Origin: Planctomycetota bacterium
GTDB lineage: Bacteria; Planctomycetota; GCA-002687715
Assembly: GCA_009691765.1 (NCBI GenBank)
Contig: SIAO01000004.1
Location: forward strand, 1-64,000
Length of the DNA: 64,000 bases
Direction of reading: 5' to 3'
The notes beneath the pieces were generated by a model, which saw nothing but the letters and a program-made list of their open reading frames with translations, was not told the origin of the DNA and searched no databases. Below, piece after piece: positions 7,803 through 16,494 of the stretch (position 1 is its first letter; each line of letters begins with the position of its first letter). The position numbers and the translations under genes are program-made.

Positions 7803-10696
7803 CAGCGTGCCCCCCCATCCACAAAACGCCCGCCCACCATGACGCGCAGAATGCGCGTAGCAGGTGCGAACGGAACGCCACTCAGAATCACGAGATCCGC
7901 ATCGCGGCCATTCTGGATGGCGCCGAATCGTGCTTGCTGGCCCAACACCATGGCTGGCCAGCGCGTCAACATCTTCAAAGCGTCATCGGCGTTCATGCCT
8001 TGTTGCACCGCGTGAGCCGCAGAGGCGTACAGCCCCGCTCCTGATGCACCAAGTCCGCGCATCATCACGGGAATGCCAGCGCGCGCCACGTGCACCACCG
8101 CTGGCCAATCCTTGCCTTCCACTTGCAAAACAGGAGCGCCGCTCGGTGCGTACGCAACGCCCTTCTCTTTCAGCAAGGGCAATAAAGCTGGCAAGTTTTC
8201 CGAACTCAGCAGCACCACGCGCATATCCAACTCATCGCGCAGCAGCGCAATCAACCCGCGCGCCATGCGCTCCGAAGCCACCGAGAGATACAGCGGCGCT
8301 TCGCCAGCGAGCACAGACTTCCACGGCTCCATCGACGGATTCTTGCGCGGAGCCTTGGGCTTGTCCTTGGGTTCTGCGGGCTTGGTTGCCGCTGGTGCCG
8401 CTGCCGCATTTGCTTCCTTTCCGTCCTTCGCAGGAGCCGCCGCTGCTTTGGACTCCTTCGCGGGAGCCGCTGCTGCTTCCTTGCCGTCCTTCGCGGGTGT
8501 TGCGGCAACTGCAACCACGAACGGTGTCGTGCTGCGTTGCAACAAAAAAGTCGCAGCCGCTTCGCCCTCGAGCGTGGCCGTGCCCTGCCACTCCGAGCGC
8601 AGCAGCGCACCGCTGGCCACGAGCTTCTTGGTGCCCAAAGTGCCTTCGATGCTAAGCACTCCGTCCACGATCTTGGCGCTGCCCTCAAAGGGATCTTTGC
8701 CTTCCAACTTCACGATGGCCGTGAGCGCCTCTTTGCGTTTCTCGAAGCGCAATTCAGCGCTCGCGCGTCTGCCGTCCAATGAGCCAGACCAAACTTGACC
8801 GCGCCAAAATCCGCCGAGTGCTTCGCGCAGTTCAGGAGCAACAGAGGGCGTGACGCTGTGCGCAATAGCGGTAGCGCCAGCAGCAGCCGGGTTCTTCTCT
8901 TGCCACGCGGCGAGATCTTTGTCGTACTTCTCAAAAGCCTCGAAGTATTTCTTCACGCCGTCGATTTGTTTCCGCAGACGATCCACTTCTTCAAGCGACC
9001 AACGAATGGTGCGGTAATCGCAAACGATGCCCGCAACCGGCAGCACCACCGGGCTCGGCTTCACGTCACCAGCTTTCACCACCGACAAGGTCCCGCTGAT
9101 GTTGCGCCCGCCACCCGGAATGAGCACCAAGGTCGTCACGCCTGAACGCGCCGCCGCGGTCACGTCAGCTTGAGTGGCATCGAAGAGCGTTGATGGTTGC
9201 GTTTCCAGCCCAAGGGCCGGGAGTGTCGCCGCAGGTTCCACTTCGCCTTCGTCATCACGCAAGTTGCGGATGCCGCTTTGCGTCCCGGAATCCACGAAGC
9301 CGGGGACCACCACCGCATCGGGCATATCTACGATTTTTGCGCCTGGCGGAATCGTGACACCCTTCCCAACTCCGGCGATCTTGCCGTCCACGACAAGCAC
9401 GATGCCATCGTCGATGCTGCTGCCATCGCCATGCATGATCTTCACACCGCGCAGCGCGACCATTCCAGAATCAGTCTCTGCGCCACCGTGCACCAAGCGT
9501 CCGCGCGCAACGACCGCTACAGGGCGTGCTGCCGGCAACAATGGATCGCGGTCATACAACGCAAGGTCTGCCACTGCCCCTTCTCGAATCACGCCGGCGT
9601 CGATGCCGAGCACCCGCGCCGCTTCACTGGTTACAGCGCGCAGCACCCGTGTGTTGTCGAAATCAGCCGCTACATGTTGGCCCGCGTACCAAAGCAAGTC
9701 GCTCTCGGCGCCACCTTCGGGCACAGCGAGCGCAACAGGCACACCTGCTTGCACAAGCAACGCAGCAGCATTGGGTCGTTCTTCCAACTTGCGCAATTGC
9801 CGTGGATCAGAGCCCGGCAGCGTGCCTTGCTCCAACACCACCGACGCTTTTGCGCGCGCCAATTCTGTTGCGAGTTTCCAGGCTTCACGCCCGCCTTCGA
9901 TCACCAACCCCGTCCCGGCATCGGCCGCGAGCTCGATGGCCAAGCGGATTTCGGCTTCGCTGTGAGCGCGCACGCGCAGCGCAACTTTGCCCGCAATGAC
10001 GCCGCTCATCGCGGTCAAAGCACCGCAATCGTCTTCATCCCAATCGCCTTCAGCACCACCAGCATGTTTGCGGGCTTCGTCGAAAAGTTCGCGCAAAGCC
10101 ACGGCAGCGCCGCCACGAGTGCGCGGCAACTGACGCTCCACTTGTGGGCGGTTTTCAGGGCCCGGCGGAACTGCAGGCACATACAGCGCTGGCGGATTCC
10201 ACGCGCCGGGTGTGAGCACAGCATGCACAGCACTAATACCTGTAAGCACGCCGCCACCAGCATTCACGGGCCCGAGCGACACTGCCGAGCCGGTGCCGGG
10301 CACGAGGCGTTCGCGTCCGGGTGACAACCAAGCTGTCGTGATGCCCGAGAACAGCGCGCGCTGACGAGCGAATGCGTCGTAGGCGTCACCCGCTCGCACC
10401 TGCGGAAACACGGAGCGCTCACTCGCCTGCATAGCCGCGATGCTCACGGAATCCGCGAGAACAAGGCCCGGGAGCAACACGCCGCCTGCAACACTGAGTT
10501 CCTTCGCACCATCTGAAGCCAGCGAGGCATCGCCGATGGTGACCACGCGTCCATCGCGCACCAAGACAGAACGGTGCTCTTGGAATGCGGTGCCGTCAAA
10601 AAGCGACACATCGCGAATCAGAAGCGTGGTCGGTTCTTGTGCTGCTACGAAGGCCGCAAGACAAAGCAACGCTGCGAAACTGCGCAGCGCCATCAT
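7802..10696 (-). CDS. Secreted double amidohydrolase-fold protein, both metal motifs lost (array gene 5)
   Basis: At 964 residues this is twice the usual family length and consists of two tandem amidohydrolase modules behind one signal peptide ending FVAA before Q20. Module 1 has PGLVLADS (76-83) and module 2 PGFVDSGT (near residue 463) in place of PGFIDxHxH, so neither has the first metal site. Module 2 is interrupted by a beta-rich insertion and an Ala/Lys/Pro linker made of near-repeats of AAAPAKDGKEA. It begins at ATGATGG, overlapping the stop of the gene before it. The fusion shows that these modules can act as covalent pairs, which fits a multi-subunit or scaffold role for the run. Catalysis seems unlikely. 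Confidence 0.85.
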   Translation of the reverse strand: MMALRSFAALLCLAAFVAAQEPTTLLIRDVSLFDGTAFQEHRSVLVRDGRVVTIGDASLASDGAKELSVAGGVLLPGLVLADSVSIAAMQASERSVFPQVRAGDAYDAFARQRALFSGITTAWLSPGRERLVPGTGSAVSLGPVNAGGGVLTGISAVHAVLTPGAWNPPALYVPAVPPGPENRPQVERQLPRTRGGAAVALRELFDEARKHAGGAEGDWDEDDCGALTAMSGVIAGKVALRVRAHSEAEIRLAIELAADAGTGLVIEGGREAWKLATELARAKASVVLEQGTLPGSDPRQLRKLEERPNAAALLVQAGVPVALAVPEGGAESDLLWYAGQHVAADFDNTRVLRAVTSEAARVLGIDAGVIREGAVADLALYDRDPLLPAARPVAVVARGRLVHGGAETDSGMVALRGVKIMHGDGSSIDDGIVLVVDGKIAGVGKGVTIPPGAKIVDMPDAVVVPGFVDSGTQSGIRNLRDDEGEVEPAATLPALGLETQPSTLFDATQADVTAAARSGVTTLVLIPGGGRNISGTLSVVKAGDVKPSPVVLPVAGIVCDYRTIRWSLEEVDRLRKQIDGVKKYFEAFEKYDKDLAAWQEKNPAAAGATAIAHSVTPSVAPELREALGGFWRGQVWSGSLDGRRASAELRFEKRKEALTAIVKLEGKDPFEGSAKIVDGVLSIEGTLGTKKLVASGALLRSEWQGTATLEGEAAATFLLQRSTTPFVVAVAATPAKDGKEAAAAPAKESKAAAAPAKDGKEANAAAAPAATKPAEPKDKPKAPRKNPSMEPWKSVLAGEAPLYLSVASERMARGLIALLRDELDMRVVLLSSENLPALLPLLKEKGVAYAPSGAPVLQVEGKDWPAVVHVARAGIPVMMRGLGASGAGLYASAAHAVQQGMNADDALKMLTRWPAMVLGQQARFGAIQNGRDADLVILSGVPFAPATRILRVMVGGRFVDGGAR
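8380..8520 (-). repeat. Degenerate in-frame repeat coding an Ala/Lys/Pro linker
   Basis: Within array gene 5, the block TTCGCGGGAGCCGCTGCTGC and close variants recur about three times, coding a flexible AAAPAKxxKE-type linker. Similar charged linkers occur in array genes 1, 7 and 8. Confidence 0.7.
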
Positions 10697-11916
10697 TTAC
10701 CAGCCCCAAAGATCTCGGTGAGTCGCGGGTCTTTACTGCGCTCGTAGGCCACCTTGCCACCGATGATTCCAACCTCCACCCAAGCGCGTCCGCTCAAGGG
10801 GTCGTCGGTCAACACGAGAATGTCGGCGTCCTTCCCGACTTCGAGACTGCCCTTGCGTGCACCGAGGCCAATGGCGTCTGCTGCATCGCAGGTGACTGCG
10901 GCGAGCGCTTCTTCGCGACTGAGCCCGGCGCGCACCAGCGACGCTGCTTGATACCAAAGGTAACGGCGACCAAGCGACGATGGCGCCGTGGTGACCGCGA
11001 ATTTCACTCCGGCCTTCTTGAGCAACTGCGGCAAGTTGCGAATCACTTCTTCGCCCGTCTCAGGATCTGTTTCACGGAACTCGAATTCGCTATCGAGAAT
11101 CACGGGCATGTTCTTGCCTGTGAGCAGCGGGAAAGCGCGCCAAGTGCCGCCACCGAGCACGAGCCGTGCTTTCAGTTTGTATTCTTCGACGAGACGCAGC
11201 GCTTGGTCCACGTCCGCTGGTGTGCCGCAAGCAATCCACGCGGGGATCTCGCCGCGCAACATGCGAGCGAGTTCGCGTTTGCGTCGATCGAGTTGAAAGG
11301 CTTCAAGATCGAAACGCACATTGCCGCTGGCAGTCGCACCACTTTCCGCTTGCTTGCGTTCCATGTGTTGCTTGGCGTCATCCAGCGCAGCACGCAGCTT
11401 GGCAAGATGCGCCGCGCGATTTCCCGCCGAAGGAATGAGCGACAACTTCATCCCAGCGTTGTCAGACTGCAGCAAGTCCTCCACCACCAAACCGTGAGGA
11501 CGCAAGATGACTCCCGTGCCTCCGATGATGGTGCGCTCGCCGGGCATGAGCGCGATGGTCAGATGCCCATCTCGCAAACAATCCTCGAAGAATGGGCGAC
11601 TCGGGTCTACGCCGTCCAACACGGAGATGTAAGGCGTCACCGGCACCATTTCGTTGGTGCGGTCCATGCCTTCACTCGTGTGCGCTAAAACAAAGCCCGG
11701 CATGACGACGCGACCGCGTGCGTCTACCACGCTCGCGCTGCCGTCCGTCGTCAAGCCCTTGCCCACAGCTTCGATGCGCCCGTTGCGTACGAGCACATCG
11801 GCTTCAGCAAGTTCGGCGCCTTTGCACGGGATCACCTTGCCACCGCGTATGAGCACGTCTTGCCCGCATGCGGCAGCAGCGACAACGCACAACACTGCAA
11901 TGAGTTTGAGATTCAC
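10693..11916 (-). CDS. Secreted amidohydrolase-fold protein, metal motif lost (array gene 4)
   Basis: The 407-residue product starts at GTG with GGGGAG upstream. The signal peptide ends AACG before Q19. The N-terminal beta-sandwich (VLIRGGKVIP, VLVRNGRIEAVG) is typical of the family, but the metal site reads PGFVLAHT (73-80): one His remains, shifted, and no HxH. The C-terminus has GSLEVGKDADILVLTDDPLSG. It lies 3 bases after the stop of array gene 3 and its own stop overlaps the start of array gene 5, so coupled translation is likely. A secreted pseudoenzyme is inferred. Confidence 0.83.
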   Translation of the reverse strand: MNLKLIAVLCVVAAAACGQDVLIRGGKVIPCKGAELAEADVLVRNGRIEAVGKGLTTDGSASVVDARGRVVMPGFVLAHTSEGMDRTNEMVPVTPYISVLDGVDPSRPFFEDCLRDGHLTIALMPGERTIIGGTGVILRPHGLVVEDLLQSDNAGMKLSLIPSAGNRAAHLAKLRAALDDAKQHMERKQAESGATASGNVRFDLEAFQLDRRKRELARMLRGEIPAWIACGTPADVDQALRLVEEYKLKARLVLGGGTWRAFPLLTGKNMPVILDSEFEFRETDPETGEEVIRNLPQLLKKAGVKFAVTTAPSSLGRRYLWYQAASLVRAGLSREEALAAVTCDAADAIGLGARKGSLEVGKDADILVLTDDPLSGRAWVEVGIIGGKVAYERSKDPRLTEIFGAGK

Positions 11917-11919
11917 GGC

Positions 11920-13317
11920 TCACTCCCCTTTCGCGGCAAGCGGCCGCACCACAATTCGACCCTCTTCCATCACCAGCACTGGGCGACTGCCTGGCGACAG
12001 AGGATCGCCGTTGAACACCACCAAATCAGCATCCTTGCCCGCTTCCAGCGAACCCTTATTGGCTGCGATGCCGAGAATGCGCGCTGGCTCCAGCGTCAAC
12101 ATGCTCAGCGCTCGCGCTGCATCGAGGCCGTCCCGCACCGCGAAACGCGCGTAGTCGATCAAATGCACACCTTCTGTATCGCCACCACTCGCAAACGCGC
12201 AGAGCACACCGGCGCGCACCAACTCGCGGGCCTGCGTGGTCACGGGAATGCGATTCCTATCGGTGCTCACGACACCGGCACCAACGCCGGGCGCCATGCA
12301 ACAGTCTTGACCGAGATCGAAAAGGCCCTCTTCACTTGTATCGATCGGGTGCGTCATGCCGGTTTGTGCGAGTGCTGCGAGGCGTGCGCGGACTTCTGGC
12401 GTGACCTCGTGAAGATGCCCAGCATGATCGTGATCGTGCTCATCAAGCCCACCGCGCCCGCGGCGCTGCGCGTACTGCGGCCAATGTTGTTCGCCCAACA
12501 GCACCGGAACGCCACGGGCTTTCAGTTCGAGCGCCGCAGCCGAAGCGCGCACCGCACCGGCGCAGATGTTGCGTGGAATCTGCAGCTCTTCGATGAGCCG
12601 CAGCGCCGTCCAGATTTCCTTTTCGGTTTCCGTGTACCAGATCACCGTCGTTGTGCCCTTCAAAGCCGCAGCCAAAGGCGCGAGCGTCGCATCGATGGCT
12701 TGCCCTGACTTCAGCGCTTCGCGCACTTGCGTGAATGCAGCGCGCACGTCGTAGACCACACCCATGCGCGAATTGGGCCTGCGCGAATAAAAACCGCCGC
12801 CTTGGCCGCCGGAATTGCCCATCGCGGGGTCCAGCCCGAGAGTGACGCACAAGAACGCACCTTCATGACGCGGCGCTGTGGCATCCACCGCAGTGGGCAC
12901 CACGATGGCCGCACCCGAAATCACAGCGCGTGTTCCTGGATGCACCAGCAGCGAAGTCACACCTTGCGCGAGGCGCCGCTTGACGCTCACATGGCGCACT
13001 TCGTAGAGCCCCGCCACATCCACCTGCGGCGTCACTTCACGACCTTCTTCGTTTTCGTTGTCACCACGTGCAAGGCCCGCACTGCTCCACGCATCTATGA
13101 ATCCAGGCGTAATTTCGCCAGCGCCACAGTCGATCACTTCGTCGCCGCTGAGAGATTCAGCGCTGACGGCGGTGATGCGCCCACCTTCGACGGACACCCA
13201 TGCTGGCGCGATCACCCGCCCGTCGCCGAGGTGCGCCTTCGCCGCCTTGATCACTGTCTGTGCGCTGAGTGTCAACGTACCCACCAGCACCAACATCAGG
13301 CTCTGCATCGCTCTCAT
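11920..13317 (-). CDS. Secreted amidohydrolase-fold protein, metal motif lost (array gene 3)
   Basis: The start MRAMQSLMLVLVG is chosen because AAGGAG lies 8 bases upstream, overlapping the stop of the gene before. The signal peptide ends LTLSA before Q20. Residues 71-78 are PGFIDAWS in place of PGFIDxHxH, so the first metal site is absent. A His-rich acidic loop (DEHDHDHAGHLHE, about 300-312) is unusual and could bind metal in another way. The C-terminus keeps GSLEAGKDADLVVFNGDPL. The product is 465 residues, typical for the family. The His loop is the best reason to test this paralogue for metal binding. Confidence 0.83.
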   Translation of the reverse strand: MRAMQSLMLVLVGTLTLSAQTVIKAAKAHLGDGRVIAPAWVSVEGGRITAVSAESLSGDEVIDCGAGEITPGFIDAWSSAGLARGDNENEEGREVTPQVDVAGLYEVRHVSVKRRLAQGVTSLLVHPGTRAVISGAAIVVPTAVDATAPRHEGAFLCVTLGLDPAMGNSGGQGGGFYSRRPNSRMGVVYDVRAAFTQVREALKSGQAIDATLAPLAAALKGTTTVIWYTETEKEIWTALRLIEELQIPRNICAGAVRASAAALELKARGVPVLLGEQHWPQYAQRRGRGGLDEHDHDHAGHLHEVTPEVRARLAALAQTGMTHPIDTSEEGLFDLGQDCCMAPGVGAGVVSTDRNRIPVTTQARELVRAGVLCAFASGGDTEGVHLIDYARFAVRDGLDAARALSMLTLEPARILGIAANKGSLEAGKDADLVVFNGDPLSPGSRPVLVMEEGRIVVRPLAAKGE

Positions 13318-13321
13318 GGCA

Positions 13322-14425
13322 TCACTCCTTCGCCGACGCTGTGACAACAACGCCGTCTTGAACTACGCGCAACAACTGCGCCCGCGAGTCCGTCGGGTGC
13401 TTTGTGAAAATCAACACGTCGCCCTGCTTGCCCGGAGTCAGCGAACCCACTTGATCCGAAACTCCCAGCAATTCCGCCGCCGAGAGAGTCAGCGCACGCA
13501 AGGCGGCGTCTTGCGAAAGACCACCGAGTGTCGCCGTCACAGCGGACAAACGCAGTGTGCTGGCAGGAGACTGTGGTGCATTCGTACTGAAGGCAATGAG
13601 AGCCCCGCCGGCCGCATAGCGTGCGGGCACAGCGCGATGGCGCTCAGACAACGCTGGCAACACGGGCGAGAAGACGGTGCCGCTGAAGGCCTTGGTGGCA
13701 GCAGTGGCGGAATCGCCGGTGTCCACCGTCGTGAAGAGCAAGGCTCGCCCCTTGGCACGGCCTGCGAGACGCAAAGCCACCGCCACTTCGCGGTCGGACT
13801 GACACGCGAGCAACACACCACGGTCATTCGCAGCGGCAGTATCAAACGCAGCAACTTGGCCGCCTTCAATCAAAGCCAAAGCACCCATGAGGGATGTGGG
13901 TTCGCGCTCACGGTCGTAACTGCTTTCGCGCAAACACACCGTGAGACCCGCTTCAGCGCGGAGTAGTTTCAAAGCGCCTGCAGCAGTTGCCGAGAGCACT
14001 GCAGCGCGACCACCGAGAAGATTGCCTTCTTGCGGCAGCAACATCCAAGTGGTGATCCCCGCAGCAAGGTGACGCCGTACTGCCGGATCGGTATCGTCGA
14101 GGGCATCGGCCATGCGCAGATCTGCCAGAACCGCACGCTGCGATTCCACCAAACCGCGACGCGCACCAACGCCACACCCAGCATCAATAAAGCCAGGCAC
14201 CACCACAGCATCTGGATGATTGAGCACCTGAGCCTTGTCTGGTTCCGCAACTTCGCGTCCCACGGCCGCGATGCGTCCATCCACGATCAAGATGGCACCG
14301 GGGCTGTAACTTTCGCCAGAGACGCTCAGCACAGTGCCGGCACGAATCACCAAGGTGCCACTCTGTGCGCAGATCAGCGCACTGAAAAAGACAAACGATA
14401 ATGCCACCGCGAGAGTGCGCTTCAT
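13322..14425 (-). CDS. Secreted amidohydrolase-fold protein, metal motif lost (array gene 2)
   Basis: The 367-residue product begins MKRTLAVAL at an ATGA overlap with array gene 1, with GGAAAGAAG upstream. The signal peptide ends LICA before Q21. The N-terminal beta-sandwich is complete, but the metal motif reads PGFIDAGC (77-84). The product is shorter than its neighbours, with the middle of the barrel reduced, so several later ligands also appear to be missing. The C-terminus has GSLTPGKQGDVLIFTKHP. The neighbours and spacing argue that it belongs to the same transcript and probably to the same extracytoplasmic complex or pathway. Confidence 0.82.
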   Translation of the reverse strand: MKRTLAVALSFVFFSALICAQSGTLVIRAGTVLSVSGESYSPGAILIVDGRIAAVGREVAEPDKAQVLNHPDAVVVPGFIDAGCGVGARRGLVESQRAVLADLRMADALDDTDPAVRRHLAAGITTWMLLPQEGNLLGGRAAVLSATAAGALKLLRAEAGLTVCLRESSYDREREPTSLMGALALIEGGQVAAFDTAAANDRGVLLACQSDREVAVALRLAGRAKGRALLFTTVDTGDSATAATKAFSGTVFSPVLPALSERHRAVPARYAAGGALIAFSTNAPQSPASTLRLSAVTATLGGLSQDAALRALTLSAAELLGVSDQVGSLTPGKQGDVLIFTKHPTDSRAQLLRVVQDGVVVTASAKE

Positions 14426-15738
14426 GACGACTTCTTTCCGCAAGTGACAACGCGCGTGCCAAAAACCATCTTCACAGGGGCGCCACCACTCAGTGACGGT
14501 TTGGCGCTTCCGATTTGCAAAAAGGCCATGCGCCCAGCCTCAACACTGCCGCTGCGTCCACTCCAACCGAGCGCTTCGGCAGCACCCAACGTGAGCCCAC
14601 GCAATGCTGCGGCTTCACTGAGCCCTTCGGCGACATGCAAAGCTGCGATGAGTGGCGCGGAGTCGTAGCGATACCCCTGTGCTCCGGCCGACATGAAAGC
14701 GAGGCTGACTCCAGCGGCATCCAACAGAGCGGCCACATTGGCGCGGCGCTGCGGTGCTTGCAGCGGCGACATGCCTATGGGCTGCGCTGGCCCCAAGACC
14801 ACACAGGCTTTCGCAGCTGCGAGTTTGTCGGCGAGCTGATCCGCTTCACCGCCACCGAGCAGTACCAAGCGCAAACCTTGCTTCGTCGCAAGGTCCAACG
14901 CAGCTTCGATGTCCTCGCGCCAGTGAGCTTCGATGCGCAACGGCGTTTTGTGATCGAGCACACGCAACACGGCCTCGTGCGCCTCTTCGGTTTTCGGCTG
15001 CTGCGGCGGCAGAGGCTTCTTCTCTGGCTTCTCTGGCTTCTCGGTCTTCTCTGGCTTCTCGGTCTTCTCGGATTTCTCGGCCTTCTCAGACTTTGCTTGC
15101 TTGGCTTCGAACTCCTTCAAGTCCTTCTCGTGCTTTTCGAAACTCTTGCGATAGCGTCGCGCTGCGGCGAAAGCCTCACCCACGGCTGCGGCATCTCCAG
15201 ACCTGCCAAGCCGTCCAGCTTCTCCACCTTGCCGCGTGCCAATGCCAAAACTCAATCCTGCGAGGCGCTCAAGCACCGCTGGATTCGCAGCGGTTGGGTC
15301 GGCACTCGCAACGCACCCCACCGGACCACGCGCGGCGTTCATGAGCGGCAGATCCACATACACGAACCCGAGTCCAACGCGATTCAGACGCTCCCGCGCG
15401 AGGGAATCGTGAGCCTCCAGCATGTCGGCGGCGAGGTCACTGGCTCCTCCACGGAAAGCGCTCTCGTCGAGCAATCCAAGGTTGGCTGCGTCAACGAAAG
15501 CTGGAGCAATAACGAGCCCCGTGACATCGCACACCTCAGCGCCTTCCGCCTTCAATCCCTCACCCACGGCTTCTATGCGGTCACCGACAATGAGCACATC
15601 GGCACGTCGCGGCGCCTCTGCGGTATTTACCTGTACATGCCCGCCCGACAACAGAAGTCGTTGAGCCGGAGCAGATTGCGCCGCAATAAGTGCTTGCAGA
15701 CAGGGCAGCACGAGCAGTGTCAACACGAGTGATCGCAT
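14422..15738 (-). CDS. Secreted amidohydrolase-fold protein, metal motif lost (array gene 1)
   Basis: This is the first gene of the run. The start MRSLVLTLLVLPCLQALIAAQ, with GGAG upstream, is preferred to a 32-codon N-terminal extension that has no signal peptide. Cleavage is predicted between A20 and Q21. The metal motif reads PAFVDAAN (79-86). A highly charged linker of Lys-Ser/Thr/Pro-Glu repeats (EKSEKTEKPEKTEKPEKPEK) sits mid-protein, followed by a Pro/Gln stretch. The C-terminal barrel remnant ends in a degraded family signature (GSVEAGRMAFLQIG). Of all nine modules it is among the most diverged. It is divergent from the sigma factor gene at 15889, with about 150 bases between the two starts. 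Confidence 0.8.
   Translation of the reverse strand: MRSLVLTLLVLPCLQALIAAQSAPAQRLLLSGGHVQVNTAEAPRRADVLIVGDRIEAVGEGLKAEGAEVCDVTGLVIAPAFVDAANLGLLDESAFRGGASDLAADMLEAHDSLARERLNRVGLGFVYVDLPLMNAARGPVGCVASADPTAANPAVLERLAGLSFGIGTRQGGEAGRLGRSGDAAAVGEAFAAARRYRKSFEKHEKDLKEFEAKQAKSEKAEKSEKTEKPEKTEKPEKPEKKPLPPQQPKTEEAHEAVLRVLDHKTPLRIEAHWREDIEAALDLATKQGLRLVLLGGGEADQLADKLAAAKACVVLGPAQPIGMSPLQAPQRRANVAALLDAAGVSLAFMSAGAQGYRYDSAPLIAALHVAEGLSEAAALRGLTLGAAEALGWSGRSGSVEAGRMAFLQIGSAKPSLSGGAPVKMVFGTRVVTCGKKSS
15018..15100 (-). repeat. Tandem TTCTCTGGC/TTCTCGGTC-type repeat in coding sequence
   Basis: On the plus strand, about eight degenerate 9-mers of the form TTCTCTGGC or TTCTCGGTC follow each other. On the coding strand they give the KPEK/KTEK/KSEK linker of array gene 1. 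The repeat stays in frame and probably varies in copy number between strains. Confidence 0.75.
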
Positions 15739-15768
15739 GCAATGGGCTCCGGGGGTGGCTCGGCGCAC

Positions 15769-15774
15769 AGTATA
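15769..15774 (-). promoter_or_regulatory. Candidate -10 element for the amidohydrolase-fold run
   Basis: The minus strand has TATACT 31 bases upstream of the array gene 1 start. There is no good -35 hexamer at 16-18 bases, so if this is a promoter it is weak or activator-dependent. An ECF-type promoter in the same divergent region cannot be excluded. Confidence 0.3.
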
Positions 15775-15888
15775 CGGCGCGAGCCACTGCCGCGATCCGT
15801 GCCGCGTCGCGTGGCCAAGGTCTATGCCTTTCAACCCGAAGACGGAATAGAATCATCCCGAAGCCCGTTGGATCTCGCAGCCCGCCGC

Positions 15889-16494
15889 ATGAAAAATCCA
15901 CAACACATCGAAGCCGCTGAACGCAGCCGATTCATGCTCTTGCTGGACCCCGTGCTGCCCGGTTTGTGGCGCACGGCACTGCGACTGACTCGGCAGCGGC
16001 ATGGCGCAGAAGACCTCGTGCAAACAGCAACGCTCAAAGCGCTGCGCTTCTTCGCGACCTACACCGAAGGCACCAATTTCAAGGCGTGGATGTACCGGGT
16101 TCTGTACACAACGCATGTCAATCAGCGACGGGACAGCGACCCTGTGGCCACCCCGCTGATCGAAGGGATCGAGCCGCAAGGCGCCGCGAACGCAATGCTG
16201 CGCGATCTCGAGCGTCCGACCCATGCGGAACGCAGTGCCGCCGTCCTCGAAGCCGTCGACGATCAGATCCGTGCCGCTGTCGACAGCCTCCCAGAACACT
16301 TGCGCATCGTTTTTTTGCTGAGCACCGTGGAAGACCTGAAGTATCGCGAAATCGCCGCCGTGCTGGATTGCCCCATCGGCACGGTGATGTCGCGCTTGTT
16401 CCGAGCGCGCGAGATGCTGCAAGAGCAACTGGCTGTGCATGCGCGCAGCCTCGGCTGGATTCAAGCGCCACTGCAGCGCGAGGCCGAAGCATGA
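15889..16494 (+). CDS. ECF-family RNA polymerase sigma factor
   Basis: The 201-residue protein has region 2 (about 25-80, with WRTALRLTRQ, the AEDLVQTATLKAL helix and FKAWMYRVLYTTHVNQRR) and region 4 (about 130-190, LPEHLRIVFLLSTVEDLKYREIAAVLDCPIGTVMSRL condensed to a helix-turn-helix), with no region 1 or 3, as in extracytoplasmic-function sigma factors. MKNPQHIEAAERSRF is taken as the start because region 2 follows at normal distance; no strong ribosome binding site is visible and an upstream extension is open. It overlaps the anti-sigma gene by ATGA and is divergent from the amidohydrolase-fold run, a likely target. Confidence 0.9.
   Translation: MKNPQHIEAAERSRFMLLLDPVLPGLWRTALRLTRQRHGAEDLVQTATLKALRFFATYTEGTNFKAWMYRVLYTTHVNQRRDSDPVATPLIEGIEPQGAANAMLRDLERPTHAERSAAVLEAVDDQIRAAVDSLPEHLRIVFLLSTVEDLKYREIAAVLDCPIGTVMSRLFRAREMLQEQLAVHARSLGWIQAPLQREAEA

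Noticed and set aside
9197-10324. 375-codon plus-strand frame opposite array gene 5, and similar long antisense frames across the array (for example 14515-15732)
   Set aside because: They mirror the codon pattern of the real genes on the other strand, as expected at high GC, and have no motifs or signal peptides.
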